Origin: Parvibacter caecicola
GTDB taxonomy: Bacteria > Actinomycetota > Coriobacteriia > Coriobacteriales > Eggerthellaceae
Direction: 5' to 3'
DNA length: 64,000 nt
Assembly: GCF_003725335.1 (NCBI RefSeq)
Contig: NZ_QIBY01000001.1
Coordinates: 62,001-126,000, forward strand
The number at the start of each line of letters is the position of its first letter. Within the stretch, counting starts at the first letter, position 1. The notes beneath the pieces were generated by a model, which worked only from the letters and a program-made list of their open reading frames with translations, was not told the DNA's origin and searched no databases. Shown here one piece after another: positions 8,877 to 17,762 of this stretch. Both the position numbers and the translations under genes were made by a program.

Positions 8877-10538
8877 GTGGAAATCGTTATTGCCGCCGTC
8901 CTCTGCCTCATTGTTGGTCTTGCTGGTGGTTTTGCTGTGTTTCGCCTGGTGGCCGGCAATTCTGCCAAGCAGGCATCCTCAGAAGCCTCTTCTCTGGTGG
9001 AGAAGGCCAAGTTGCAGGCAGAAACCATGCGCCGTGAGGCCAGTTTGGAAGCTGATTCACTGCGCCGCGAGGCCAGCTTGGAAGCCGAGACCATGCGCCG
9101 CGAGGCCAGCATCGTGGCCAAGGACCAAGCACTGAAGTACAAAGAGGAAATTGAAGCTGAGAACAAAGGGCGCCTAAAGGAAGCCCAAGATCGCATGCAC
9201 GAGGCTCAGGAGCGCATGAAGGAAGCCCAAGAGCGCATGCGCGAAGTGCGTGATGCTGAGAACCGCGCCAATCAACGCGAAGAGTCCCTGGAGCGCCGCA
9301 GCGAATCGCTGGACGGCCGAGAGCGCCAGATTGACTCCATGCAGAGCCAAATTGAGAGTCGTGAGCGCGAACTCACCGTTGCCGAAGAGGAGATGGTGCG
9401 CCGTCTTGAATCGGTGGCCGGTATGTCGCCGCAGGAGGCCAAAGAGGAGATGCTTGAGGGCCTCCGCGACGAGCTCACCCATGAGTCGGCGGCTATCATC
9501 CGCGAGTCGGAAACCCGCACCCGCGCCGAGGCCGACAAGAAGGCCCGCATGATTCTGTCGCTGGCCATCCAACGGGTTGCTGCCGACCATTCCGCCGAGA
9601 ACACGGTTTCGGCCATACACATTCCTTCTGACGACCTGAAGGGCCGCATCATCGGCCGCGAGGGCCGCAACATCCGCTCGTTCGAGCAACTCACCGGCAC
9701 CAACCTGATCATCGATGACACGCCCGAATGCGTCACCATTTCCTGTTTTGATCCGGTGCGTCGTGAAATCGGGCGCGTGACCATGGAGAACCTTGTGGCT
9801 GACGGCCGTATCCATCCTGCCCGTATCGAGGAAATGTACGCCAAGGCAGTGGATTTGGTGGAGCAGCGTGTTGTCGAAGCCGGCGAGCAGGCTACTTTCG
9901 ACACCGGCATCCATGATTTGCATCCCGATTTGGTGCACACCTTGGGCCGTTTGCGCTATCGCACTTCCTATGGGCAAAACGTTCTCAATCACTCGCTCGA
10001 GGTGGCTTACCTCAGCGGTGTGATGGCTTCCGAGCTGGGCCTCGACCCGGTTCCTGCCAAGCGCGCCGGCCTGTTGCACGATTTGGGCAAGGCGGTGGAC
10101 CATGAGGTAGAGGGCTCCCACGCTGTCATCGGCGCCGATTTGGCCCGTCGTTTCGGAGAGCGTCCGGAAATTGTCCACGCCATCGAGGCCCATCACGGTG
10201 ATGTGGAGGCCAACACCGTCTTGGATGTGCTGGTGCAGGCGGCCGATGCCATTTCTGCAGCCCGCCCCGGCGCACGCAAGGAAACTTTGGACGCCTACAT
10301 CAAGCGCCTTGAGAAGTTGGAGGAGATTGCTAACTCCTATAAGGGCGTTGAGCGCACCTATGCCATCCAGGCGGGCCGCGAAGTGCGCGTCATGGTGGAG
10401 CCGGAAGTGGTGGACGAGGCCCAGTCGGTGGTACTTGCCCATGACATCGCCCATCAAATCGAAAGCGAGATGCAGTACCCCGGTCAGGTTAAAGTGGTGG
10501 TCATCCGCGAGAGCCGCGCGGTGGATTACGCCAAGTAG
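8877..10538 (+). CDS. rny: Ribonuclease Y
   Basis: Membrane-anchored endoribonuclease that initiates mRNA decay. An N-terminal hydrophobic span (residues ~2-26) is followed by a long charged coiled coil (~30-190), a KH RNA-binding domain (around [19 protein letters not shown]) and an HD phosphohydrolase domain with the HD pair in [15 protein letters not shown] near residue 400. The 553-residue length is typical. The GTG start is preceded by AAAGGGGAAGCAAG. The coil begins with about 2.5 copies of an 11-residue unit encoded by 33-bp near repeats (9027-9110), then changes to 7-residue repeats rich in EAQERM. An ATPase gene follows nine bases after the stop. Confidence 0.96.
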   Translation: MEIVIAAVLCLIVGLAGGFAVFRLVAGNSAKQASSEASSLVEKAKLQAETMRREASLEADSLRREASLEAETMRREASIVAKDQALKYKEEIEAENKGRLKEAQDRMHEAQERMKEAQERMREVRDAENRANQREESLERRSESLDGRERQIDSMQSQIESRERELTVAEEEMVRRLESVAGMSPQEAKEEMLEGLRDELTHESAAIIRESETRTRAEADKKARMILSLAIQRVAADHSAENTVSAIHIPSDDLKGRIIGREGRNIRSFEQLTGTNLIIDDTPECVTISCFDPVRREIGRVTMENLVADGRIHPARIEEMYAKAVDLVEQRVVEAGEQATFDTGIHDLHPDLVHTLGRLRYRTSYGQNVLNHSLEVAYLSGVMASELGLDPVPAKRAGLLHDLGKAVDHEVEGSHAVIGADLARRFGERPEIVHAIEAHHGDVEANTVLDVLVQAADAISAARPGARKETLDAYIKRLEKLEEIANSYKGVERTYAIQAGREVRVMVEPEVVDEAQSVVLAHDIAHQIESEMQYPGQVKVVVIRESRAVDYAK

Positions 10539-10547
10539 TTTTCCGGA

Positions 10548-11627
10548 ATGGCACAGGGCAACCTCGAAAACTTCATTGCAGATGTAATGGGAGACGGCCA
10601 CCTCCGAGTCGAACAGGACTTCGGAGGTGGCTTCGTTCGTTTGAAGACCTCCGAAGCGGAACGGCGCCAGGCGGTGCAGGACATCCGTTCTTCAGAGGAC
10701 ATTCTCATCGAAGTGCTGCGCAACAGCCGCGATGCCGGGGCAACGCGCATTTTCGTCGCCACCGGCAAGGAGGGCCCCCGGCGCTGCTTGCAGGTGATAG
10801 ACGATGGCGCTGGTATTCCCGCCGCAATGCACCAGCGCGTTTTCGAGCCGCGCGTCACCTCGAAGCTGGAAAGCGCCCACTTGGACAAGTGGGGCATGCA
10901 CGGCAGGGGCATGGCCCTTTATTCCATTGCCGTGAACAGCCAACTGGCTGAAATAACCGTTTCGCAGCCGCAGATGGGCACCTCGCTTCGAGTAGTTACC
11001 GACACTGCGGTTTTGGGGGAGAAGGTGGATCAGTCGGCCTTTCCGATGTTCGAGAAGCAGGAGAGCGGGGCCTATTCCATGAGGGGGCCTAAGAACCTGC
11101 TGCGCACCGCGGCGGAATTTGCACTGGAGCATCGCGGACAGGTGGAGGTGTATCTGGGCTCGCCGGCGGAAGTGTGTGCCACCTTGTACGCCTATGGGCT
11201 TGCGGCCGCCTCGCCGTCCGAGCGGGCCTTCGGCCGTCCGGAAGAGCGGCCCTACGTGGAGCGTCTGGGTTTTTGCGCCGATTCCGGCGATTTCGCGCGG
11301 GTGGCCTCTCAGATCGGGTTGGAAGTGTCCGAGAGAACCGCCCGCCGCGTGATGGACGGCGAGGTTCCCCCGCTGCCTTCTCTTTTGACGCGACTTCAGA
11401 GCGAGAGCTTCGCTTCTAAAGAGAAGCGGCCCGTTTCCCGCGCCTTCCGCAGAGATGCCCGCCGTCTGAAATTGGAATCCGAAGACCTTGCCATGTTGGC
11501 CCAGAAAGCGCGGGAGGCTTACCGGGAACTCGCGCCCCGCTACTTCCTGAACGAAGAGGTGGAGCCATCGGTGGCCTACGGCCCTCAAGCCATAACCATC
11601 ACCATCCCCATTGAAAAAATGCTCTAG
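10548..11627 (+). CDS. GHKL-type ATPase of unknown role, between rny and spoVS
   Basis: A 359-residue soluble protein whose first ~190 residues form a GHKL (HATPase_c-type) ATP-binding fold. The N box is ILIEVLRNSRDAGA, the G1 box DDGAGI and the G2 box GMHGRGMALY. No histidine phosphoacceptor helix, MutL C-terminal domain, receiver or membrane span was seen, so it is neither a classic sensor kinase nor MutL. The C-terminal half is basic and probably helical. It is close-packed behind rny and precedes spoVS, suggesting a conserved RNA-decay or developmental neighbourhood (inference). No specific function can be assigned. Confidence 0.75.
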   Translation: MAQGNLENFIADVMGDGHLRVEQDFGGGFVRLKTSEAERRQAVQDIRSSEDILIEVLRNSRDAGATRIFVATGKEGPRRCLQVIDDGAGIPAAMHQRVFEPRVTSKLESAHLDKWGMHGRGMALYSIAVNSQLAEITVSQPQMGTSLRVVTDTAVLGEKVDQSAFPMFEKQESGAYSMRGPKNLLRTAAEFALEHRGQVEVYLGSPAEVCATLYAYGLAAASPSERAFGRPEERPYVERLGFCADSGDFARVASQIGLEVSERTARRVMDGEVPPLPSLLTRLQSESFASKEKRPVSRAFRRDARRLKLESEDLAMLAQKAREAYRELAPRYFLNEEVEPSVAYGPQAITITIPIEKML

Positions 11628-11640
11628 GGCGTCGCCGTTG

Positions 11641-11669
11641 TTGCCAGCGGCAGGGGCTAGTTTTACAAT
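11641..11669 (+). promoter_or_regulatory. spoVS promoter
   Basis: TTGCCA (11641-11646) and TACAAT (11664-11669) are separated by exactly 17 bases. They lie in the 115-base gap after the ATPase gene and about 75 bases before spoVS, so spoVS-miaB can be transcribed separately from rny. Confidence 0.65.
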
Positions 11670-11742
11670 CGGGACAAGCAGAAAATACACTAAGCAATGC
11701 ACTAGCAATTAAGCGTTAAACGAACTACGAAAAGGACTATTC

Positions 11743-12045
11743 ATGGCCGAATCGCCTGCGGTTTCCGTTGAAACCGGTTGCCTTAAGGTTTCCTCTAAAT
11801 CCTCTCCGGCTTCGGTGGCCGGTGCCATTGCCGGCATGATAAAGGACGGCAACACGGTGGATATTCAGGCGGTTGGCGCCGGTGCCGTCAACCAGGCGGT
11901 TAAGGCGGTTGCCATTTCCCGCGGTTTTCTTTCCCCGTGCGGCATCGAAGTGGTGTGCATCCCCTCGTTCGCCGACATCGTGATCGACGGCGAGTACCGA
12001 ACCGCCATCCGCTTTTCCGTTGAGCCGCGCACGCGTCCGCTGTAG
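11743..12045 (+). CDS. spoVS: Stage V sporulation protein S family protein
   Basis: A 100-residue Alba-like nucleic-acid-binding-fold protein. The core KVSSKSSPASVAGAIAGMIKDGNTV, GAGAVNQAVKA and IEVVCIPSFADIVIDGEYRTA matches SpoVS closely. About ten extra residues precede the core. In Bacillus, SpoVS affects sporulation and septation, but the family is also common in bacteria that do not sporulate, and nothing else in this window suggests sporulation. It directly precedes miaB, as in many Gram-positive genomes. Confidence 0.93.
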   Translation: MAESPAVSVETGCLKVSSKSSPASVAGAIAGMIKDGNTVDIQAVGAGAVNQAVKAVAISRGFLSPCGIEVVCIPSFADIVIDGEYRTAIRFSVEPRTRPL

Positions 12046-12064
12046 CGCGCCCGAGGAGCATACC

Positions 12065-13420
12065 GTGAATTCTCCGCTGAACAACACCACTTTTTGCCTG
12101 CACACCTTTGGCTGCCAGATGAACAAGCACGACTCGGAGCGGGTAGAGGGAATGCTGGAAGCGCTGGGCTCCCTGCCGGTTCAGTCGGTGGAAGAGGCCG
12201 ACATCGTCGTCTTCCTCACCTGCTGTGTTCGCGAGGCGGCCGATACGCGCCTTTATGGGCAGGTGTCTTCGTTGAAAAACCTTCCGCTTCGCGATGGCTC
12301 GCCTCTGCGGCAGCGCATTGTTGCGGTGGGGGGGTGCATCGGGCAGCGGGACGGCGAGAAGCTGGTGCAGCAAATGCCCCACTTGAACGTGGTGTTCGGC
12401 ACCCACAACCTGGCTTCTCTGCCCGGCCTGCTGGAGGTGGCCGCTTCCCAGGGCGGCCATCAGGTGGAAGTGCTGGAGGCTTCCGAGAACTTCAACGACC
12501 AACTTCCCTCCGTGCGCGAACAGGCCTGGGCCGCGTGGCTTCCCATCACCATCGGGTGCAACAATTTCTGCACCTACTGCATCGTTCCCTATGTGCGGGG
12601 GCGCGAGAAGTCGCGGCCGCTGGAGGACATTCAAGCGGAAGCGCAGGAGCTGGTGGGCCAAGGAGTGAAGGAAATCACCCTTCTGGGGCAGAACGTCAAC
12701 TCCTATGGGCGCGACCTCTATGGCCGCCCCCGGTTCGTGGATGTGCTGGATGCTGTGGCCGAAACCGGCATAGAGCGCATTCGGTTTGCCACCAGCCATC
12801 CCAAAGACCTCACCGACGAGGTAATCGAGCGCTTTGCCACGCTGGAAAACCTCATGCCCTACCTGCACCTGCCGGCGCAATCGGGGTCGAACCGCATTTT
12901 GAAGGCCATGAACCGCCGCTATACCCGCGAGCATTATCTGGATTTGGTGCGCAAGGTGCGGGAAGCCTGTCCGGGCATCGCCCTTTCCACCGACATCATC
13001 GTCGGTTTTCCCGGCGAGACCGAGGAGGATTTCCTGGATACGCTGGCTCTGGTGCGGGAGGTGGGCTACAACCAGGCCTTCACCTTCATCTATTCGAAGC
13101 GCGAAGGCACTCCTGCGGCGGCGATGGAAGACGATACGCCGCGCGAGGTGATACAGGAGCGCTTCGACCGTTTGGTGGAGGCGGTGCAGGAGGGCGCTTA
13201 CGCGGCCAATCAGGCTTTTCTGGGGACGGTGCAGCCAGTGCTGGTGGAGGGGTCCTCTAAGCGCGATGAGCGTCTCTTGGTGGGCAAAAGCCCCCACAAT
13301 GTGACGGTGCACGCGCCGTTGCCGGAAGGGGTGAGCGCCGAGCAGCTGGCCGGCTCTACGGTGAACGTGCGCATCGACGAGGCCCGCACCTGGTATTTGT
13401 CCGGCAAGTTGGCAGAGTAG
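12065..13420 (+). CDS. miaB: tRNA-2-methylthio-N6-dimethylallyladenosine synthase MiaB
   Basis: Radical SAM methylthiotransferase acting on i6A37 of tRNA. N-terminal cluster cysteines are in GCQMNKHDSE, TCCVREAA and GGCIGQRDGE. The radical SAM motif is CNNFCTYC, followed by VPYVRGREKSRP, and a TRAM domain ends the protein. The frame is open further upstream into spoVS, but GTG at 12065 is preferred because GAGGAG stands six bases before it and FCLHTFGCQMN then falls at the usual N-terminal position. This gives 451 residues. It is followed eight bases later by miaA, whose product makes the substrate, so the pair forms one pathway. Confidence 0.95.
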   Translation: MNSPLNNTTFCLHTFGCQMNKHDSERVEGMLEALGSLPVQSVEEADIVVFLTCCVREAADTRLYGQVSSLKNLPLRDGSPLRQRIVAVGGCIGQRDGEKLVQQMPHLNVVFGTHNLASLPGLLEVAASQGGHQVEVLEASENFNDQLPSVREQAWAAWLPITIGCNNFCTYCIVPYVRGREKSRPLEDIQAEAQELVGQGVKEITLLGQNVNSYGRDLYGRPRFVDVLDAVAETGIERIRFATSHPKDLTDEVIERFATLENLMPYLHLPAQSGSNRILKAMNRRYTREHYLDLVRKVREACPGIALSTDIIVGFPGETEEDFLDTLALVREVGYNQAFTFIYSKREGTPAAAMEDDTPREVIQERFDRLVEAVQEGAYAANQAFLGTVQPVLVEGSSKRDERLLVGKSPHNVTVHAPLPEGVSAEQLAGSTVNVRIDEARTWYLSGKLAE

Positions 13421-13428
13421 GCCTCGCG

Positions 13429-14409
13429 ATGGCTGTCAGCGACGCAGGGGTGTCTGCGGGCTTCGGGGAACCGCTTCCGAAGCCGGTAGTGGTGATTGTG
13501 GGGCCCACCGCTTCGGGCAAGTCCGCTTGCGCCATCGAGGCGGCGAAACTGCTGGACGGTGAGGTGATCAGCGCCGACTCCATGCAGGTGTACCGGGGCA
13601 TGGACATCGGCACCGGCAAAGTGGCTGTCGAAGAGCGGGAGGTGCCCCATTGGGGGCTTGATTTGGTGAACCCCGGCAAACCTTATTCGGCCGCCTTGTT
13701 CCAGGAATACGCCCGCCGTTGCATTCGCGATATTGTCGACAGGGGCAAAACCCCGATCCTCTGCGGCGGAACCGGTTTCTATGTGCGCGCAGTGATAGAC
13801 GACTACCGTTTCCCCGCTGGCGAGCAGGTGGATAACCCGGTGCGGGAGCGCTACAACCGCCTTCTGGAGGCTCAGGGACCCCAGGCGGTTTGGAACCTGC
13901 TGCAGCAGAAAGACCCGGGCAGCGCGGCCCTCATCCACCCCAACAACAGCAAGCGAGTGGTGCGGGCGTTGGAGCTTTTGGAGGAGGGCGGTTCCTATCA
14001 AGAGCAAAAAGAAGGGCTGGCTCATATTCCGCAGGCGATTCCCGCAGTTCAAGTGGGGCTTTCGGTGGAGCGGCCTGTGCTGTACCAGCGCATTGACCAG
14101 CGGGTGCTGCAGATGCTCGAACAAGGTTTGGCGGAGGAAGTGAAGGGGCTTTTGGCTTCTGGCTTCCGCGAGGGGCTGTGCGCTCCGCAGGCCATCGGGT
14201 ACAAGGAAATCGTGGAGGCCCTCGAGGGGCGCGCCACGATGGACGAGGCCGTTGCCGCCATTCAGCAGGCGACGCGGCGCTATGCCAAGCGCCAGGGCAC
14301 GTGGTTTCGCCGCGACGGGCGCATTAACTGGATTGACGCTACGGCGGCCTCGCCTTCGCAATTAGCCCTCCAGGTGGCGGACATCGTTTCCGCTCATTCA
14401 CACGCCTGA
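13429..14409 (+). CDS. miaA: tRNA dimethylallyltransferase MiaA
   Basis: Transfers the dimethylallyl group from DMAPP to A37 of tRNAs reading codons that start with U. It has a P-loop GPTASGKSA, the signature DSMQVYRGMDIGTGK, and the family motifs TPILCGGTGFYVRA, CAPQAIGYKEIVE and TRRYAKRQGTWFR. At 326 residues it is of usual length, with ~18 extra N-terminal residues before the P-loop strand. Placed directly after miaB, it supplies the i6A that MiaB methylthiolates. Confidence 0.96.
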   Translation: MAVSDAGVSAGFGEPLPKPVVVIVGPTASGKSACAIEAAKLLDGEVISADSMQVYRGMDIGTGKVAVEEREVPHWGLDLVNPGKPYSAALFQEYARRCIRDIVDRGKTPILCGGTGFYVRAVIDDYRFPAGEQVDNPVRERYNRLLEAQGPQAVWNLLQQKDPGSAALIHPNNSKRVVRALELLEEGGSYQEQKEGLAHIPQAIPAVQVGLSVERPVLYQRIDQRVLQMLEQGLAEEVKGLLASGFREGLCAPQAIGYKEIVEALEGRATMDEAVAAIQQATRRYAKRQGTWFRRDGRINWIDATAASPSQLALQVADIVSAHSHA

Positions 14410-14456
14410 AACACAGCACTCCTATACTTGCCGAAAACGGCAGCAGGGAGGCGACT

Positions 14457-15368
14457 GTGGTAATCGAATTTGAAAAGTACAACGGCTTGGGCAACGATTT
14501 CATTTTCATCGACGGCACCGGGGAAGCGGTGGAATTGACCCCGCAGCAGGTGGGTTTTTTGTGCGACCGTCACTTCGGCATCGGCGCCGATGGGGTAATA
14601 GTGGTCCGGAAAGCGGACGGCGCCGACGGCTATATGCACTACATCAACAGCGACGGCTCTTTGGCCCAGATGTGCGGCAACGGGGTTCGCTGTTTTGCCA
14701 AGTACCTGGTGGATCACGGGATGGTGGATGCTTCCAGCGGTCGATTGCTGGCCATGACGTTGGCCGGGCCGCGCCCCATCGCCTTCGACGTTGACGACGA
14801 GGGAAAGATGACGGTGGCCGCGGTGGAAATGGGCCAGCCGATTCTCGAACCGGCCGAGGTGCCCTGCCTTTTGCCCGGCGCCTCGCTCGGCCGTTTGGGA
14901 ACCGTCGCTTGCGAACAGGCCATCGACAGCCCGTGGGGACCGTTTGCTTTCACCGCCGTTTCGATGGGTAACCCTCATGCGGTGTGCTTCGTTGACGATT
15001 GGCAGGCGCTTGACGATGGCCTGTTCACCGATGCGGAGCGCAAGGGCTTGGACACGCTGCGCATTGACGAGGTGGGAGCATGGTATGAGTCCCATGGGGC
15101 CTTTCCCCAAAAGACGAATGTGGAGTTTGCCGAAGTGATCCCCGAGGGCGTGCGCATGCGCGTCTTCGAGCGTGGTTGCGGCGAAACGCTGGCTTGCGGC
15201 ACTGGAGCTTGCGCGACGGCGGTGGCCGCCTGTCTCACGGGCAGGGCCGAACGTTCCGTAGTGGTAAGCCTTAAAGGGGGAGCGCTGGCCATCGAATGGG
15301 GAGAGGACGGCGTTGTGCGCATGACCGGCCCCGCAGCGTTTGTGTTCTCGGGCACAATCCAGCTTTAG
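14457..15368 (+). CDS. dapF: Diaminopimelate epimerase
   Basis: Cofactor-independent racemase converting LL- to meso-diaminopimelate for lysine and peptidoglycan synthesis. The two catalytic cysteines are in MCGNGVRCFAKYL and CGETLACGTGACA. The N-terminus KYNGLGNDFIFID is typical. The GTG start follows a GGGAGG ribosome site. At 303 residues it is slightly longer than usual. It lies 47 bases after miaA and may share its transcript or use a weak promoter in the gap. Confidence 0.96.
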   Translation: MVIEFEKYNGLGNDFIFIDGTGEAVELTPQQVGFLCDRHFGIGADGVIVVRKADGADGYMHYINSDGSLAQMCGNGVRCFAKYLVDHGMVDASSGRLLAMTLAGPRPIAFDVDDEGKMTVAAVEMGQPILEPAEVPCLLPGASLGRLGTVACEQAIDSPWGPFAFTAVSMGNPHAVCFVDDWQALDDGLFTDAERKGLDTLRIDEVGAWYESHGAFPQKTNVEFAEVIPEGVRMRVFERGCGETLACGTGACATAVAACLTGRAERSVVVSLKGGALAIEWGEDGVVRMTGPAAFVFSGTIQL

Positions 15369-15530
15369 GCGCCGCCCGAGGCAAGGGCTGTGCTATTATT
15401 GCCCCCGGTTGTTCGCGGAGGTTCAGAAAGGGGCTGTTGCTCATGCGCTTTGTCGACTAAGCGGGCCATTGTTTTGGCGCGCAGATGCCTGAACATTTCC
15501 ACTAGTCGTCCCATGTAAGGAGCATGCCCC
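15369..15530 (+). promoter_or_regulatory. hflX leader with TATTAT box and five-codon ORF
   Basis: A TATTAT -10-like box (15394-15399) suggests a transcript start near 15406. Within the leader, 15443-15460 encodes the pentapeptide MRFVD, with AAAGGGG nine bases before its ATG. A short translated leader is compatible with translation-coupled control of a ribosome-rescue GTPase, but no clear terminator/antiterminator pair was seen. This is weak evidence only. Confidence 0.3.
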
Positions 15531-16844
15531 ATGACTGAATATCAATCCGTTATCCAGAAGGGACCGGCCACTTCCGCCGCCGAACAGCGAGAGCGAGCCG
15601 TGCTGGTGGGGGTCGATCGCCCCGGCCTCTCTTGGCCCCTGGATTCCTCTTTGGCGGAGCTGGCCCGTTTGGCCGATACCGCCGGCGCCGAAGCGGTGGC
15701 GGTTACCACTCAAAAGCTCTCTTCCCCCAACCCGCGCACCTTCGTGGGAAGCGGCAAGGCGGAAGAGATTGCGCAGTTGGCCCGCGAGAACGATGCCGAT
15801 GTGGTCATTTTCGACGATGAGCTTACCCCTTCGCAGCAGTCCAACTTGGAAAAGGTGATGGACAAAGACGTAAAGGTCATCGATCGGACGGCCTTGATCC
15901 TTGATATCTTCGCCCTTCATGCCACTTCCCGCGAAGGGCGGCTGCAGGTTCGCTTGGCGCAGAACCAGTACCTTTACCCCCGTTTGCGCGGCATGTGGGC
16001 CCACTTGGCGTCTAACCGCATGGGCGGCGGCGTGGGTTCCCGCTTTGGCGAAGGCGAAAGCCAGCTGGAGGTGGACCGCCGCATGGTGCGCAACCGCATC
16101 ACTTCGATTCGGCGTGAGCTGGCCCATTTGTCGGAGGTGCGCGCCGTGCAGCGGGAGACCCGCTACGGCAGCGGCATGTTCAAGGTGGCGCTGGCCGGAT
16201 ACACCAACGCGGGGAAAAGCTCCCTGCTCAACCGCCTGACCGGAGCGGGCGTGCTCAGCTATGACAAGCTGTTCGCTACGCTCGATTCCACCACCCGGAA
16301 GTTCGAGCTTCCCGAAGGACGCGAGATCACCCTCACCGACACGGTGGGGTTCATCCAAAAGCTGCCCACAACGCTGGTGGAGGCGTTCAAGTCCACTCTT
16401 GACGAGATAAACGGCGCCGATTTGATTCTGCATGTGGTAGATGCCTCTTCCGATGAGTTCGAGTCGCAAATCGAGGCAGTGGAAGAGGTGCTCGGGCAGA
16501 TCGAGGCCCAATCCATTCCTTCTGTGCTCATCTTCAATAAGTGCGACCTGCTTGCGGAAGACCAGTTGGCGGGCTTGCGCAACCGGTTTCCCCACGCGCA
16601 GTTCGTTTCGGCGGAAACCGGCTTTGGCATTGATGACTTGGTGGCGGTCATATCGAAGGCGGCCTCTGCCACCGAGGTGCTGATGAGTGTTCTGGTGCCC
16701 TACAGTCGCGGGGATTTGGTGTCGCTCGCCCATGGCCGTTGCACGGTGGTGACGGAAACCCATGAGGAGCAGGGCACGCGAATGCAGCTGAGGGTGGCGC
16801 CGGCCTTTACCAGCCAATTCAAGCCGTTCGAGGTTGCCGAATAG
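15531..16844 (+). CDS. hflX: GTPase HflX
   Basis: Ribosome-associated GTPase that splits stalled 70S ribosomes, often induced by heat or antibiotics. The N-terminal HflX domain contains the glycine-rich loop MGGGVGSRFGEGESQLE; a helical linker follows. The G domain has G1 GYTNAGKSSLLNRL, G3 DTVGFIQKLP and G4 NKCDLL. The 437-residue length is normal. AGGAG precedes the ATG. The gene ends before a strong hairpin shared with convergent lexA. Confidence 0.95.
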   Translation: MTEYQSVIQKGPATSAAEQRERAVLVGVDRPGLSWPLDSSLAELARLADTAGAEAVAVTTQKLSSPNPRTFVGSGKAEEIAQLARENDADVVIFDDELTPSQQSNLEKVMDKDVKVIDRTALILDIFALHATSREGRLQVRLAQNQYLYPRLRGMWAHLASNRMGGGVGSRFGEGESQLEVDRRMVRNRITSIRRELAHLSEVRAVQRETRYGSGMFKVALAGYTNAGKSSLLNRLTGAGVLSYDKLFATLDSTTRKFELPEGREITLTDTVGFIQKLPTTLVEAFKSTLDEINGADLILHVVDASSDEFESQIEAVEEVLGQIEAQSIPSVLIFNKCDLLAEDQLAGLRNRFPHAQFVSAETGFGIDDLVAVISKAASATEVLMSVLVPYSRGDLVSLAHGRCTVVTETHEEQGTRMQLRVAPAFTSQFKPFEVAE

Positions 16845-16937
16845 GGAAGCGGCAGGGCCGTTATGGCGCAGGGGGCGCATGTGGCTTGGCATTGTTGACG
16901 CCTCGCTTTACTTGGCGCGGCCAAGGAGGGAAGCGCT

Positions 16938-16974
16938 AGAGGGCCCCGCTCGCCGTAAGTGAGCGGGGCCCTCT
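16938..16974. terminator. Hairpin between convergent hflX and lexA
   Basis: A perfect 14-bp GC-rich stem (16938-16951 with 16961-16974) with a 9-base loop stands between the convergent hflX and lexA genes. T tails are poor on both strands, but position and stability fit a bidirectional transcription end. Confidence 0.6.
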
Positions 16975-17008
16975 CATGGTGCGCCTAGCTGCCAGACGGG
17001 ATGCGGAA

Positions 17009-17650
17009 CTAAAGGCGGCGGAACACCGCGACAACTTTGCCGCAAATGGAGCAGTTGGTGGTGATGATAGGCTCCATGGTGGAGTTTTCCGGTTGCAGCC
17101 GAATGTGGTCGGCTTCGCGGTAGTAGGTTTTAACAGTGGCCCCGTCATCGATGAGGGCCACCACGATATCGCCGTTGTTGGCCACCGGCTGCTCCTTCAC
17201 CACCACGAAGTCGCCATCGTTGATGCCGGCTTCGATCATGGATTCGCCATGAACCGAGAGCATGAAGGAAGGGGCATCCCCCACGATGTCGGTGGGCAGC
17301 AGCAGGGTGTCGGTGATGTTCTCCTGCGCAAGAATGGGGGTACCGGCGGCCACATCCCCCACAAGGGGAACTGAAATGACCTTCTCGAAATTGGGTTCGT
17401 CCACATTCACCACCGATTCCTCATCGAAATCAAGCGGGTAGGTGAGGGCGATGGAGCGGGACTTCAGCGGATCGCGCTTGATAAAGCCCTTCTCTTCCAG
17501 CGCCCGCAGATGCACGTGGACGGTGGAAGGGGAGGAGAGCCCCAAAGCCTGACACACTTCGCGGACGGTGGGGCCGTAACCCTTTTCGCGAATGCAGTCT
17601 TCGATAGCGGACAGCACTGCCTGTTGACGCTTGGTGATTTTCTCGCTCAT
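17009..17650 (-). CDS. lexA: SOS repressor LexA
   Basis: Autocleaving repressor of the DNA-damage response. The N-terminal winged helix (KRQQAVLSAIEDCIREKG, LSSPSTVHVHLRALEEKGF) binds GAAC-N4-GTTC. The C-terminal peptidase has the Ala-Gly cleavage site in GDVAAGTPIL, the catalytic Ser in HGESMIEAGI and Lys in ATVKTYY. The ATG at 17650 is preferred over an in-frame start 16 codons upstream because GGAGGT precedes it at good spacing and the upstream option overlaps a LexA box. That gives 213 residues. It is divergent from an SOS-controlled small ORF. Confidence 0.96.
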   Translation of the reverse strand: MSEKITKRQQAVLSAIEDCIREKGYGPTVREVCQALGLSSPSTVHVHLRALEEKGFIKRDPLKSRSIALTYPLDFDEESVVNVDEPNFEKVISVPLVGDVAAGTPILAQENITDTLLLPTDIVGDAPSFMLSVHGESMIEAGINDGDFVVVKEQPVANNGDIVVALIDDGATVKTYYREADHIRLQPENSTMEPIITTNCSICGKVVAVFRRL

Positions 17651-17670
17651 GGGCCGTACCTCCAAAATAA

Positions 17671-17745
17671 GAACAAATGTTTTAATTTCTGTTGACATGA
17701 ACTTTTGTTCGTTCTATTATATATGCGAACAAAGGTTCTATGCAA
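17671..17745. promoter_or_regulatory. Divergent SOS promoters with three LexA boxes
   Basis: Three LexA boxes are visible: GAACAAATGTTT (17671-17682, one mismatch), GAACTTTTGTTC (17699-17710) and GAACAAAGGTTC (17727-17738), the last two perfect for GAAC-N4-GTTC. The rightward promoter is TTGACA (17692-17697), 17 bases, TATTAT (17715-17720), with box 2 inside the spacer and box 3 over the start region. The leftward lexA promoter is TTGCAT (17740-17745), 18 bases, TATAAT (complement of 17716-17721), with box 3 inside its spacer. The two -10 boxes overlap, so LexA controls both directions. Confidence 0.9.
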
Positions 17746-17762
17746 GAGAAAAGGGGATAAAA

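Noticed and set aside
9027..9110. 33-bp repeats as a possible CRISPR array or minisatellite
   Set aside because: They are in frame within rny and encode coiled-coil units; there are no spacers.
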